Made by a program: the position numbers and the translations under genes
NCBI RefSeq assembly: GCF_027484945.1
Contig: NZ_JAIXRZ010000027.1
Location: 1-50,618, forward strand
From: Flavobacterium sp.
GTDB lineage: Bacteria; Bacteroidota; Bacteroidia; Flavobacteriales; Flavobacteriaceae
Direction of reading: 5' to 3'
DNA: 50,618 nt
The notes under the pieces: model-generated
What the model was told of the DNA's origin: nothing
The model's database searches: none
The model's input: only the letters and a program-made list of their open reading frames with translations
In this document: positions 17,895 through 26,608 of the stretch, piece after piece
How the letters are laid out: each line of letters begins with the position of its first letter
Position numbering within the stretch: the stretch's first letter is position 1

Positions 17895-20195
17895 TTACAC
17901 AGTTACCAGCCCATTAGGTTCAACATGTATTTCTTTCCCAAAGACATAAACACAAATTGGATCGTTGCCTTCAAGTGCAAATTGCGTTTCATGTTGGCCA
18001 ACGCTCACTTTGAGAATTTGATTTCTAAAATTGATTTTGAATGAATACGCTTCCCATTGGGCAGGAATTCGCGGTTCAAAGTGCAAGGCATTATCACGCA
18101 CACGCATACCGCCAAATCCTTCTACTATACTCATCCAAGTTCCAGCCATAGAGGTAATATGTAGACCTTCCTCCACTTCTTTATTGTAATCGTCCAAATC
18201 CAAACGGGAAGTTCGAAGGTAGAAGGTATACGCTTGTTCCATCCGTCCTAATCCAGCCGCTTGGATCGAGTGTACACACGGAGAGAGCGAACTCTCGTGA
18301 ACAGTAAAGGGTTCATAAAAGTCGTAATGCTTCTCCAATTGTTCTTTGGTGAAATGATCTTCAAAGAAATAGAACCCTTGCAAGGTATCGGCTTGTTTAA
18401 TATAAGGCGAACGCAATATTCGGTCCCATGACCATTTTTGATTAATAGGGCGCTGACTCATATCGAGATCGGCAACTGTAATTAATTCTTTGTCTAAAAA
18501 GCCGTCTTGTTGTAAGTAAACCCCATGTTTTTCAGAATAAGGGAAGTACATGTTCTCAGCAACTTTTTGCATCGCGTTGCGTTCTTCTTCACCTAATTGA
18601 ACTTTTGCAATAATGCGGTTATAATCTTCGGGATATTCGGCTTTTACGCGATCAACTTGAGCCAAAGTATAATCAATACACCATTTAGCTATGTAGTTGG
18701 TATACCAATTGTTGTTTACATTATTTTCATATTCATTAGGCCCCGTAACACCTAGAATTACATATTGATTGTGATGGGTAGAAAAGGTTGCACGTTGGTG
18801 CCAAAAGCGAGCAATTCCAAGGAGTACTTCCAATCCTTTCTCTGGAATATAGCTGTAATCACCTGTAAATCGATAGTAATTATAAATGGCAAAAGCAATG
18901 GCGCCATTTCGGTGAATTTCTTCAAAGGTAATTTCCCATTCGTTGTGGCACTCTTCACCATTCATGGTGACCATAGGATATAGCGCTGCCCCATTGTTGA
19001 AACCGAGTTTAACAGCATTCTCAATAGCGCGATCCAATTGGTTGTAACGATAAGCTAATAAGTTACGCGCTACCTGTTGGTCTTTGGTAGCCATGTAAAA
19101 TGGAATACAATAGGCTTCGGTATCCCAATAGGTTGACCCTCCGTATTTTTCTCCGGTAAATCCTTTAGGCCCTATATTTAGACGAGAATCTTTTCCGAGA
19201 TAGGTTTGGTTTAATTGGAAAATATTGAAACGAATTCCTTGTTGTGCTTTAACATCCCCTTCGATTGTAATATCACTCATTTCCCAAATCCGTGCCCAAG
19301 ACTCTTTTTGAAGCGCTTCATAAGCGGCAAATCCTTTGGTTAATGCTTGATTTATAATGTTTTCAGCAGCCGATTGCGTATTTTCATGATTCAAAGAAAC
19401 CGTATAACCTCCAATTTTTTGGATAGAAGCGGTTTGACCTTGAGGACAAGCAATCGTGTAAGCAAAAGTAATTTGATCTTCGGTTGCTGTAACTATCGGT
19501 GCTACGGTTTGAATTTGACCGTCAATACCGATAGAATTGTGCATAAAGGTTGTCGCCGTAAAATGGGTTTTGAATGTTCGAGCGGTAATGTAACCTCGGT
19601 TATCATGGTGTTGTACATGTAAAGGTTCCCAGAATTTTTCTTCCCAGTTGGCATCTTCATTATGGACGCCCGCATCCAAATAGGGTTTAAATACTATTGT
19701 TGCGGATTGATTTAGCGGTATAATTTGATAATCAATAAAACCGGCTTCATCCAATTCGAGGGACAGAAAACGTTTTACATTTACTTCGATTTCAGTTCCA
19801 TTTTGAAGCAGCGCATTAAACGAACGGGTATAAATCCCTTCTTTCATATTTAACACGCGCCGAAAGTTGGAGACAGTTTTGCATTGGGCAAGATCTAAAT
19901 TTTCACCATTAATTTCAATGGTAATTCCGATCCAATTGGGTGCATTTAAAACTTTGGCAAAATATTCGGGATACCCATTTTTCCACCAGCCTACTTTGGT
20001 TTTGTCGGGGTAATAAATTCCAGCTATATAGCTTCCTTGAAAGGTTTTACCCGAATAGTATTCTTCAAAATTGGCCCGTTGCCCCATGGCTCCATTGCCA
20101 ATACTAAACAAACTTTCGGAGGATTTTACTCGTTCGGCATCAAATCCTTCTTCAATAATACACCAGTTGTCGGGTTTAATATAATCTTGATTCAT
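17895..20195 (-). CDS. GH65 maltose phosphorylase
   Basis: A 766-residue GH65 inverting phosphorylase. The catalytic acid lies in the block ECHNEWEITFEEIHR (~415-429), and the substrate and phosphate region includes STYWDTEAYCIPFYM (~354-368). No signal peptide is present, so it works in the cytoplasm. Maltose phosphorylase turns maltose plus phosphate into glucose and beta-glucose-1-phosphate. That assignment over kojibiose or trehalose phosphorylase rests on context: beta-phosphoglucomutase and a sugar carrier lie directly upstream and starch enzymes directly downstream. Length and motifs are typical and no key residue seems to be missing. Confidence 0.9.
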   Translation of the reverse strand: MNQDYIKPDNWCIIEEGFDAERVKSSESLFSIGNGAMGQRANFEEYYSGKTFQGSYIAGIYYPDKTKVGWWKNGYPEYFAKVLNAPNWIGITIEINGENLDLAQCKTVSNFRRVLNMKEGIYTRSFNALLQNGTEIEVNVKRFLSLELDEAGFIDYQIIPLNQSATIVFKPYLDAGVHNEDANWEEKFWEPLHVQHHDNRGYITARTFKTHFTATTFMHNSIGIDGQIQTVAPIVTATEDQITFAYTIACPQGQTASIQKIGGYTVSLNHENTQSAAENIINQALTKGFAAYEALQKESWARIWEMSDITIEGDVKAQQGIRFNIFQLNQTYLGKDSRLNIGPKGFTGEKYGGSTYWDTEAYCIPFYMATKDQQVARNLLAYRYNQLDRAIENAVKLGFNNGAALYPMVTMNGEECHNEWEITFEEIHRNGAIAFAIYNYYRFTGDYSYIPEKGLEVLLGIARFWHQRATFSTHHNQYVILGVTGPNEYENNVNNNWYTNYIAKWCIDYTLAQVDRVKAEYPEDYNRIIAKVQLGEEERNAMQKVAENMYFPYSEKHGVYLQQDGFLDKELITVADLDMSQRPINQKWSWDRILRSPYIKQADTLQGFYFFEDHFTKEQLEKHYDFYEPFTVHESSLSPCVHSIQAAGLGRMEQAYTFYLRTSRLDLDDYNKEVEEGLHITSMAGTWMSIVEGFGGMRVRDNALHFEPRIPAQWEAYSFKINFRNQILKVSVGQHETQFALEGNDPICVYVFGKEIHVEPNGLVTV

Positions 20196-20248
20196 TGTAA
20201 TGTTGTTTAAATAAGGTTTTTACAACCTTTACTTAGGTATTGTGTGAA

Positions 20249-20902
20249 TTAATTGAGTAGCGAATCAATAAATGCGTGCTCAATAAATGTGAAATCTTCG
20301 AAATTAAATCGGGCTTCATTCAAGATTTTTTCATCACCAATGCCTATACTGGTCATTTGGGCGATGTTTGCCGCTTGAATTCCGGCCACACTATCTTCAA
20401 AAACGATAGCGTTTTCATTGGATATGCCTAATAATTGTACCGCACGAATAAACACTTCAGGATCGGGCTTGGCATTACTAACATCATTACCATCAACAAT
20501 AGCATCAAATAAGTGCATTATGTTTACTTTTTCCAATATGGGTCGCGCGTTTTTGCTTGCTGAACCCAAGGCAATGAGTTGTCCCTTTGCTTTAATGTAT
20601 TCCAAGGTAGCAACTACTCCGGGTAGAATTTCGCTAGCATCCATATTTTCAATATACATAAGGTAGTCCTTATTTTTTTGATGGAGCCATTGCTCTTTTT
20701 CTGCTGTAGTTGCATCTCTATTTCCAAGTGCAAGAATTAGTTCCAATGAACGCACACGACTTACTCCTTTGAGTTGTTCGTTGTGCTCGGGTGTAAATTC
20801 GATTCCGAGTTCTTGGGCTAGTTTTTGCCAAGCGAGAAAATGGTATTTCGCCGTATCGACAATAACGCCGTCAAGATCAAAAATGAAGGCTTTTAGTGAC
20901 AT
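20249..20902 (-). CDS. pgmB: Beta-phosphoglucomutase
   Basis: A 217-residue HAD-superfamily enzyme converting beta-glucose-1-phosphate to glucose-6-phosphate. Motif I FIFDLDGVIVD holds the nucleophile Asp9 and acid/base Asp11. Motif II is ALGSASKNA, motif III includes SNAKPDPEVF, and motif IV is VFEDSVAGIQAA. The cap-domain start VDTAKYHFLAW is typical of beta-PGM. It is cytoplasmic. Its place 53 bp upstream of the GH65 phosphorylase and 4 bp after the MFS carrier makes the pathway link strong, because beta-PGM uses the anomer that GH65 enzymes release. Confidence 0.95.
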   Translation of the reverse strand: MSLKAFIFDLDGVIVDTAKYHFLAWQKLAQELGIEFTPEHNEQLKGVSRVRSLELILALGNRDATTAEKEQWLHQKNKDYLMYIENMDASEILPGVVATLEYIKAKGQLIALGSASKNARPILEKVNIMHLFDAIVDGNDVSNAKPDPEVFIRAVQLLGISNENAIVFEDSVAGIQAANIAQMTSIGIGDEKILNEARFNFEDFTFIEHAFIDSLLN

Positions 20903-20906
20903 AATG

Positions 20907-22253
20907 TTAATTTACGGTGTCGTCAACATCATTAACCTTGGCGACTAATAATGCTGCGATAATAAAACTCACTCCACTTGTAACAATAGCAAAAATAGCA
21001 TCCTCACCGTAAAGATATTTTACGATTGGACCACCAATTAAAGCATTGACAATTTGTGGAATTACAATAAAAAAGTTGAATATCCCCATGTATACACCCA
21101 TTTTTTTGGGTTGAATAGAACCTGCTAAGATTGCATAAGGCATAGCTAAAATACTTGCCCAGGCAATACCTACCAAAATCATCGAGAATATAAGCAACTC
21201 TTTATGGTGAATAAAATACATAGAAATCAATCCGATACCTCCTATACATAAGGAAACGGCATGCGTTTTTTTGCGCCCATATTTTTTCGCAATTGCAGGT
21301 AAGGCAAAAGCAAAAAACATTGATACTAGGTTGTAGACTCCGAAAATAATACCTACCCAATTTCCTGCCTCTTGAAAAAGCGGATTTTTTGTATCAGCTG
21401 GATCAAGTCCATAAACATGTTCAGCGATAGCTGGTGTAGTGAAAACCCACATTCCAAAAAGGCCAAACCACGAAAAGAATTGTACCCAACTCAATTGACG
21501 CATAGTTTGTGGCATTTTAGCAAAATCTGTGAAAATGTCTTTTAAGGATGATTCATGGGATTTCCCTTCTTTTTCATGATGTACTTTTTCATCATCAAAC
21601 TGAGCGAGTTCTTCAGGTGAATATTCTTTAGTGGAGAAAAGTGTTACCAAAATAGATCCTACCAAGATAAAAGCGCCTACGATAAAAGAGATAATTAAAC
21701 TAGTTGGAACGCCGCTCGATGAGGTTGATTTGATATCAAACCAATTGGTAAGTACCCAAGGAAGCCATGAACCAATTACAGCGCCTAGTCCGATCAAGGC
21801 AGTTTGAACACTAAAGCCCAAAGTACGTTGGTTCGTATGCAAACAATCTCCAACTAACGCACGGAAAGGTTCCATAGCGATGTTGAACGAAGCGTCCATA
21901 ATCATTAACATCCCAGCACCTACCCAAAGGGCCGGTAAGAAGGCAATAAAAATATCTGCTTGAGGTAATAGAACTAATCCAACGGAGGCTAAAAGCGCGC
22001 CCACTAGAAAAAAGGGTTTACGACGTCCAAATCTTCCCCACGTTTTGTCACTCAAATGACCAATTATTGGTTGAACAATAAGGCCCATCATGGGCGCAAT
22101 TATCCAAAACCATGATAATTCGTGAACATCAGCTCCAAAAGTTTGTAAAATTCGGCTTGCGTTGGCATTTTGTAGGGCAAAACCCATCTGTATTCCTAAA
22201 AAACCGAAACTCATGTTCCAAATTTCCCAGAAACTTAACTTACGCTTTTCCAT
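20907..22253 (-). CDS. MFS sugar transporter (maltose/SLC45-like)
   Basis: A 448-residue inner-membrane carrier with about twelve hydrophobic helices and an acidic/basic central cytoplasmic loop (~205-245, EYSPEELAQFDDEKVHHEKE). The N-terminal MSFGFLGIQMGFALQNANAS and the loop GHLSDKTWGRFGRRKPFF match the sugar:cation/SLC45-like MFS group. It is the first gene of the six-gene minus-strand operon and probably brings maltose or short maltodextrins from the periplasm to the cytoplasmic phosphorylase. The exact substrate and coupling ion are inferred from context only. A candidate LacI-type operator lies about 160 bp upstream. Confidence 0.9.
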   Translation of the reverse strand: MEKRKLSFWEIWNMSFGFLGIQMGFALQNANASRILQTFGADVHELSWFWIIAPMMGLIVQPIIGHLSDKTWGRFGRRKPFFLVGALLASVGLVLLPQADIFIAFLPALWVGAGMLMIMDASFNIAMEPFRALVGDCLHTNQRTLGFSVQTALIGLGAVIGSWLPWVLTNWFDIKSTSSSGVPTSLIISFIVGAFILVGSILVTLFSTKEYSPEELAQFDDEKVHHEKEGKSHESSLKDIFTDFAKMPQTMRQLSWVQFFSWFGLFGMWVFTTPAIAEHVYGLDPADTKNPLFQEAGNWVGIIFGVYNLVSMFFAFALPAIAKKYGRKKTHAVSLCIGGIGLISMYFIHHKELLIFSMILVGIAWASILAMPYAILAGSIQPKKMGVYMGIFNFFIVIPQIVNALIGGPIVKYLYGEDAIFAIVTSGVSFIIAALLVAKVNDVDDTVN

Positions 22254-22346
22254 TATCGTGTAATGTATTGATTACTATTACGATAAGCGTCAAAGGCTTA
22301 TCAAAACTTGCTTTATTTTCGAAGTACAAGCAATGCTTTGATGGTG

Positions 22347-22354
22347 TAAATATA
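22347..22354 (-). promoter_or_regulatory. Candidate -7 element for the MFS-led operon
   Basis: Reads TATATTTA on the minus strand (7 of 8 to TAnnTTTG), ~93 bp before the MFS ATG. No TTG partner is visible, which would suit an activated promoter, but AT-rich DNA gives chance matches. Confidence 0.3.
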
Positions 22355-22409
22355 CTAAAGTTTTGAAAATCGAAATTTTCGCGAATTAAATTTTAGAATA
22401 AAAGGATTA

Positions 22410-22423
22410 CGAAAACGTTATTT
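22410..22423. promoter_or_regulatory. Degenerate LacI-family operator upstream of the MFS-led operon
   Basis: CGAAAACGTTATTT matches 11 of 14 positions of the perfect palindrome CGAAAACGTTTTCG found upstream of susC (23566-23579). One half-site and the central CG are intact. It lies between the stop of the LacI gene and the start of the MFS gene. Confidence 0.5.
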
Positions 22424-22441
22424 GTTAATAAAAATTCCATT

Positions 22442-23464
22442 TTAACGCGTCGATTCACGTTCGATTAACTCGGTTTCGATAACTTCTGTTTTGTAGTGTT
22501 CATCGTTTTCTAATTCTTCGTTCTCAAGTCGCTCAATAAGCATTTTGGCGGCTTTTTCTCCCATTTTTACACCATTCTGACTTACCGTAGAAAGGGTGGG
22601 TGTAGCATATTTTGAAATAATTCCATCGGTGAATCCAATAATAGCGATATCATTAGGAATATGAAGTCCGAGCTTATTGGCGAGTTTGATTGCCGTTACG
22701 GCAAAAATTTCATTGACTGCAAAAATGGCTTCGGGTTTTTCATTTCGAATTAAGGCTTCGATTTGCATGTCAAAATTTTCGGTATCTTCAATTTTTAAGA
22801 TGCAATTGGGATCCAATTTTAAGTCGTGATCCATCATCGCTTTGGTGTAACCATCGGTACGTAATTTACCTACACTTACATAATCTACCGTGGTAATAAG
22901 TGCGATTTTTTTATACCCTTTATGAATGAAAAAACGGGTGGCGTTGTAGGCGGCTAAATTGTCGTCAATAATTACTTTATCGCACAAAATGTCGTTTGTT
23001 ACACGGTCAAACATAACTACAGGCATCCCTTGGTTAATTACTTCAGTAATGTGGTGAAAGTCACGTCTTAGTTGGGTTTCTTTTGATAGCGACATAATAA
23101 AGCCATCAATGCTCCCTCCAGCCAACATTTCCATATTAATAACTTCTTTGTCAAAGGATTCGTCAGATAAACAAACCAACACATTGTATCCATTTTCATT
23201 AGCTACATGTTCTACTCCACTAATAACAGTAGCAAAAAAATGATGAATAATTTCTGGAATTATGATGCAAATCGTTTTTGTTTTTTTATTCTTTAAACTA
23301 AGGGCTATATTATTGGGTTTGTAGTTGTACAGCTTGGCAAATGCTTGTACTTTTTGTCGGGTATCTTCACTAATTTCAGGACTATCACGAAGCGATTTTG
23401 AAACCGTTGAAATAGAAACATCCAACTCCTTAGCAATTTGTTTCAACGTAACTTTTCTTTTCAT
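22442..23464 (-). CDS. LacI-family transcriptional regulator of the alpha-glucan locus
   Basis: A 340-residue LacI/GalR regulator. The helix-turn-helix VTLKQIAKELDVSISTVSKSL occupies about residues 5-25, and the hinge NNIALSLKNKKTKTI (~51-65) includes the Leu that enters the minor groove at a central CpG in family structures. The periplasmic-binding-protein-like ligand domain follows (ICIIIPEIIHHFFATVISGV, then VVMFDRVTNDI and AIIGFTDG). The gene lies between the MFS operon and susC and is divergent from susC. Palindromic sites with a central CG are found on both sides. It is very likely the regulator of both arms; the effector is probably a maltodextrin or its product, which is inferred. Confidence 0.93.
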   Translation of the reverse strand: MKRKVTLKQIAKELDVSISTVSKSLRDSPEISEDTRQKVQAFAKLYNYKPNNIALSLKNKKTKTICIIIPEIIHHFFATVISGVEHVANENGYNVLVCLSDESFDKEVINMEMLAGGSIDGFIMSLSKETQLRRDFHHITEVINQGMPVVMFDRVTNDILCDKVIIDDNLAAYNATRFFIHKGYKKIALITTVDYVSVGKLRTDGYTKAMMDHDLKLDPNCILKIEDTENFDMQIEALIRNEKPEAIFAVNEIFAVTAIKLANKLGLHIPNDIAIIGFTDGIISKYATPTLSTVSQNGVKMGEKAAKMLIERLENEELENDEHYKTEVIETELIERESTR

Positions 23465-23491
23465 AGTTTTTCAGTGCTGTTTAATTGCTAG

Positions 23492-23499
23492 TAAAGATA
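23492..23499 (-). promoter_or_regulatory. Candidate -7 element for the LacI regulator gene
   Basis: TATCTTTA on the minus strand, 7 of 8 to TAnnTTTG, 27 bp before the ATG at 23464. No TTG -33 element is evident. Confidence 0.4.
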
Positions 23500-23565
23500 G
23501 TTCTATTTTTATTACAGGTTAAATTTTCGAATTTTTTTAATGGCAGAAGCTAAAAGTTTTCAACA

Positions 23566-23579
23566 CGAAAACGTTTTCG
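23566..23579. promoter_or_regulatory. Perfect LacI-family operator palindrome upstream of susC
   Basis: CGAAAACGTTTTCG is a perfect 14-bp palindrome with central CG, the form bound by LacI/PurR-type regulators. It lies in the 225-bp divergent region between the regulator gene and susC, 110 bp before the susC ATG. The rest of this gap is AT-rich, with only weak -7 matches (TAAGTTTT at 23597, TAAATTTA at 23625). Confidence 0.75.
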
Positions 23580-23689
23580 GACTACATATATATAGGTAAG
23601 TTTTTTTATCTTAAAAAAATAATATAAATTTAACTCTTCGAAGTGCAAGTACATGCAATAAAAACAAATTATTAACCTAAACAAAATGT

Positions 23690-26605
23690 ATGAAAACAAT
23701 TTATAACAAGTTGTTATTTTTCTTACTCATGTTGCCGCTTACGGTTTTGGCGCAGGCAACAGTGGAAGGGGTTGTAGTCGATTCTAAATCGAATGCACCA
23801 ATTCCTGGGGTAAACATCGTCGTTCAAGGGACTCAATCGGGAGTTTCTTCGGACATTGACGGTAAATTTAAAATCGGCAAACTGAAAAAAGGCGACAAAT
23901 TAGTCGTTTCGTTTGTGGGTTACCAAACCCAAACCTTGTCTTATGACGGGCAAAAATCATTAAAAATTTCTTTAGTTGAAGAAGCCAACACTTTACAAGA
24001 AGTTGTAGTTCAAGTTGGTTATGGAGCTGTTAAGAAAAAAGATGTTACAGGATCTAGTACTGTGCTAGCGACTAAAGATTTTAACCGTGGAGCGAATGTA
24101 ACTACTGAAAATCTTCTCCAAGGGCGCGTAGCCGGGGTTACCATTAATACAGGTGGTTCGCCTGGATCTGGATCTACTATTCGAGTTCGTGGAGGTTCTT
24201 CGCTATTTGCGAGTAATGATCCATTGATAGTTATTGATGGTTTACCGCTTGAAAATAGTACCGTTACTGGTTCAACGTCGTTTTTAGCATCTTTGAATCC
24301 AGCAACTATTGAATCGATTACCGTATTAAAAGACGCATCAGCTACTGCAATCTATGGTTCGCGCGCTTCGAATGGTGTTATTATTGTGACTACGAAGAAA
24401 GGTGGCAAAAAATTGGCGGTTGAATATAACTTCCAATATGGTAGTGGTCGTATTGTGAATACAGTAGATGTGTTTAATGCAGATCAATTCCGTGAGTTGG
24501 TGCAACAATATAAACCAAGTGAGGTTGCTGGTTTAGGTAATGCAAATACGGATTGGCAGCGTGCAATTTATCGCAGAACGGATTATTTAGATAATTCTAT
24601 TTCATTACGTGGAAACTTGTTTAATTCGATTCCAACACGATTAACATTAGGAAACACCTATCAAGAAGGTTTGCGTTTAACCAATAAATTCAATCGTACA
24701 ACGGTTGGTTTAGCCATGAACCCTTCTTATTTTAATGATCATTTGAAATTTAAATTGAATGCCAATTATTCTAACGAGCAAAATAGATTTGCTGATGGTG
24801 TAGAAGGTTCAGCTATTTCATTTGATCCTACACAGCCAATTTATGATGCCAATTCTCCATTTGGTGGATTTTTTGAATATAGAAATGGAAACACACTTCA
24901 AGCAAATGCCGCAAGGAATCCTGTTTCTCAATTAATGCAAACTTTTGATACAGGTTTGAGTAAACGTGTTTTTGGTAATTTTGAAGTAGATTACAAATTT
25001 CACTTTTTCCCAAAATTACGCGCAGTAGTTAATCTTGGCTTTGATGAGGCTAGAGGAGAGCGTACGCGCTTAGTGCCTACTACAGCTGGTTCTGCACCTG
25101 AAAATAATTTAATTCCATTTGGAACGAATGAAAATTCTGAAGAAATGCGTAGAAACAAATTGATGGATACATATTTTGTATACAACAATACGTTTGGTAA
25201 TACTAAATTTGATTTTACCACTGGTTATTCGTATCAAAAATGGGAGTCAGATCGTTTTCAAACTAGAAATATACTAAGTCCAGTTTATGAAGGTGCTTTA
25301 CGTACTGTTGATTTTGACCGCGTATTGATTAGTTATTTTGGACGTTCAAACATTTCTTATAAAGATAAATATTTGCTAACCTTAACGGTTCGTAGAGATG
25401 CATCTTCTCGTTTTTCTCCAGAGAACCGAGTAGCTTATTTCCCAGGAGCAGCTTTTGCATGGAAAATGAAAGAAGAGTTTTTAGCAAATAGTAAATTGGT
25501 TTCTGATTTGAAATTGCGTTTAGGATGGGGTGCAAGTGGACAGCAAGATGTTCCAAATAATAATGACTACATTCAATTTTACAACGTAGGTCAACAAAAT
25601 TCTCAGTATACTTTTGGAACCGTTGCAACACCAATTGCTGTTTCAGCAAAAGTGAGTAATGATTTGAAGTGGGAAACCACTTATACCTACAATGCTGGAG
25701 TTGATTTTGGATTATTTGATAATAAAATCACCGGTTCGTTTGATGCTTTTTACAAGCAGTCTGATGATTTGTTAGCTCGTGTAGCTACTTCAGATGGAGG
25801 TAATTTCTCAAATACCTCTTGGCAAAATATTGGACAAATGGTAACCAAAGGTTTAGAGTTTTCAATCAGCTCTGATGTTGTAAAAACACAAAACACAAAT
25901 TGGAACTTGTCTTTCAATGCCACAACTTTTGCACGTGAAGTAACTGAATTGAGTCGCGCTAAATTTATTCGAGTTGGAGGAAACGTAGCGGGTACAGGTA
26001 CACAAGCCCAAGTATATCAAGAAGGTTTTGCTCCGAATTCGTTTTTAGTATTCAAGCAATTATATGATGCAAGTGGTCGCCCAATTGAAGGAGCTTATGC
26101 AGATTTAAATGGAGATGGAATTACGAATTCTGAAGATAAATATATCTACAGAAATCCAGATCCAAAGGTAGTTTTAGGGTTTGCTTCAAACTTTAATTAT
26201 AAAAACTTCGATCTTTATTTCAATTTGCGTGCAAGTCTAGGAAACCGCGTGTTTAATCAAGTAGCCGCAAGTAGAGCGCAATTAAATTCTATAGACTTAG
26301 GAAGTGTTTTAAATAACGTGCCAACTTCTGTTTTAGATACAGAATTTGCGAATACTCCCGACGTTGTATTGTCTGACTATTACGTAGAGAATGGTTCGTT
26401 CTTACGTATGGATAACATTACAATGGGTTATACTTTCCCAAAATGGTTAGATGGTAAGGCATCTTTACGTTTATATACGGGTTGCCAAAATGCCTTTATT
26501 ATAACGAAATATTCAGGATTAGATCCTGAGGTTGGTAATGGATTTGATTCCACAATTTACCCAAGACAAAGACAGTTTCTATTTGGAGCAAATGTTAAAT
26601 TTTAA
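23690..26605 (+). CDS. susC: SusC-type TonB-dependent outer-membrane transporter
   Basis: A 971-residue SusC/RagA protein. Signal peptide MKTIYNKLLFFLLMLPLTVLAQ is followed by the N-terminal carboxypeptidase-like domain (VEGVVVDSKSNAPIPGVNI, ~24-105). Next come the TonB-box/plug region (LQEVVVQVGYGAVKKKDVTG, then LLQGRVAGVTI and DPLIVIDGLPL) and a long beta-barrel ending in YPRQRQFLFGANVKF. It imports maltodextrins across the outer membrane using TonB energy, with SusD as lid. It heads the plus-strand operon susC-susD-susE-amylase. A perfect LacI-type palindrome lies 110 bp upstream. The starch assignment comes from the surrounding enzymes. Confidence 0.96.
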   Translation: MKTIYNKLLFFLLMLPLTVLAQATVEGVVVDSKSNAPIPGVNIVVQGTQSGVSSDIDGKFKIGKLKKGDKLVVSFVGYQTQTLSYDGQKSLKISLVEEANTLQEVVVQVGYGAVKKKDVTGSSTVLATKDFNRGANVTTENLLQGRVAGVTINTGGSPGSGSTIRVRGGSSLFASNDPLIVIDGLPLENSTVTGSTSFLASLNPATIESITVLKDASATAIYGSRASNGVIIVTTKKGGKKLAVEYNFQYGSGRIVNTVDVFNADQFRELVQQYKPSEVAGLGNANTDWQRAIYRRTDYLDNSISLRGNLFNSIPTRLTLGNTYQEGLRLTNKFNRTTVGLAMNPSYFNDHLKFKLNANYSNEQNRFADGVEGSAISFDPTQPIYDANSPFGGFFEYRNGNTLQANAARNPVSQLMQTFDTGLSKRVFGNFEVDYKFHFFPKLRAVVNLGFDEARGERTRLVPTTAGSAPENNLIPFGTNENSEEMRRNKLMDTYFVYNNTFGNTKFDFTTGYSYQKWESDRFQTRNILSPVYEGALRTVDFDRVLISYFGRSNISYKDKYLLTLTVRRDASSRFSPENRVAYFPGAAFAWKMKEEFLANSKLVSDLKLRLGWGASGQQDVPNNNDYIQFYNVGQQNSQYTFGTVATPIAVSAKVSNDLKWETTYTYNAGVDFGLFDNKITGSFDAFYKQSDDLLARVATSDGGNFSNTSWQNIGQMVTKGLEFSISSDVVKTQNTNWNLSFNATTFAREVTELSRAKFIRVGGNVAGTGTQAQVYQEGFAPNSFLVFKQLYDASGRPIEGAYADLNGDGITNSEDKYIYRNPDPKVVLGFASNFNYKNFDLYFNLRASLGNRVFNQVAASRAQLNSIDLGSVLNNVPTSVLDTEFANTPDVVLSDYYVENGSFLRMDNITMGYTFPKWLDGKASLRLYTGCQNAFIITKYSGLDPEVGNGFDSTIYPRQRQFLFGANVKF

Positions 26606-26608
26606 GCT

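Noticed and set aside
19765..19778. AAAACGTTTT core resembling the LacI operator inside the GH65 gene
   Set aside because: It matches 11 of 14 positions but lies within coding sequence with no promoter nearby; probably chance.
22365..22380. Inverted repeat GAAAAT-CGAA-ATTTTC between the MFS and LacI genes, considered as terminator or operator
   Set aside because: There is no T-run on either strand side and no central CG at the symmetry point as in the operator; short and AT-rich.
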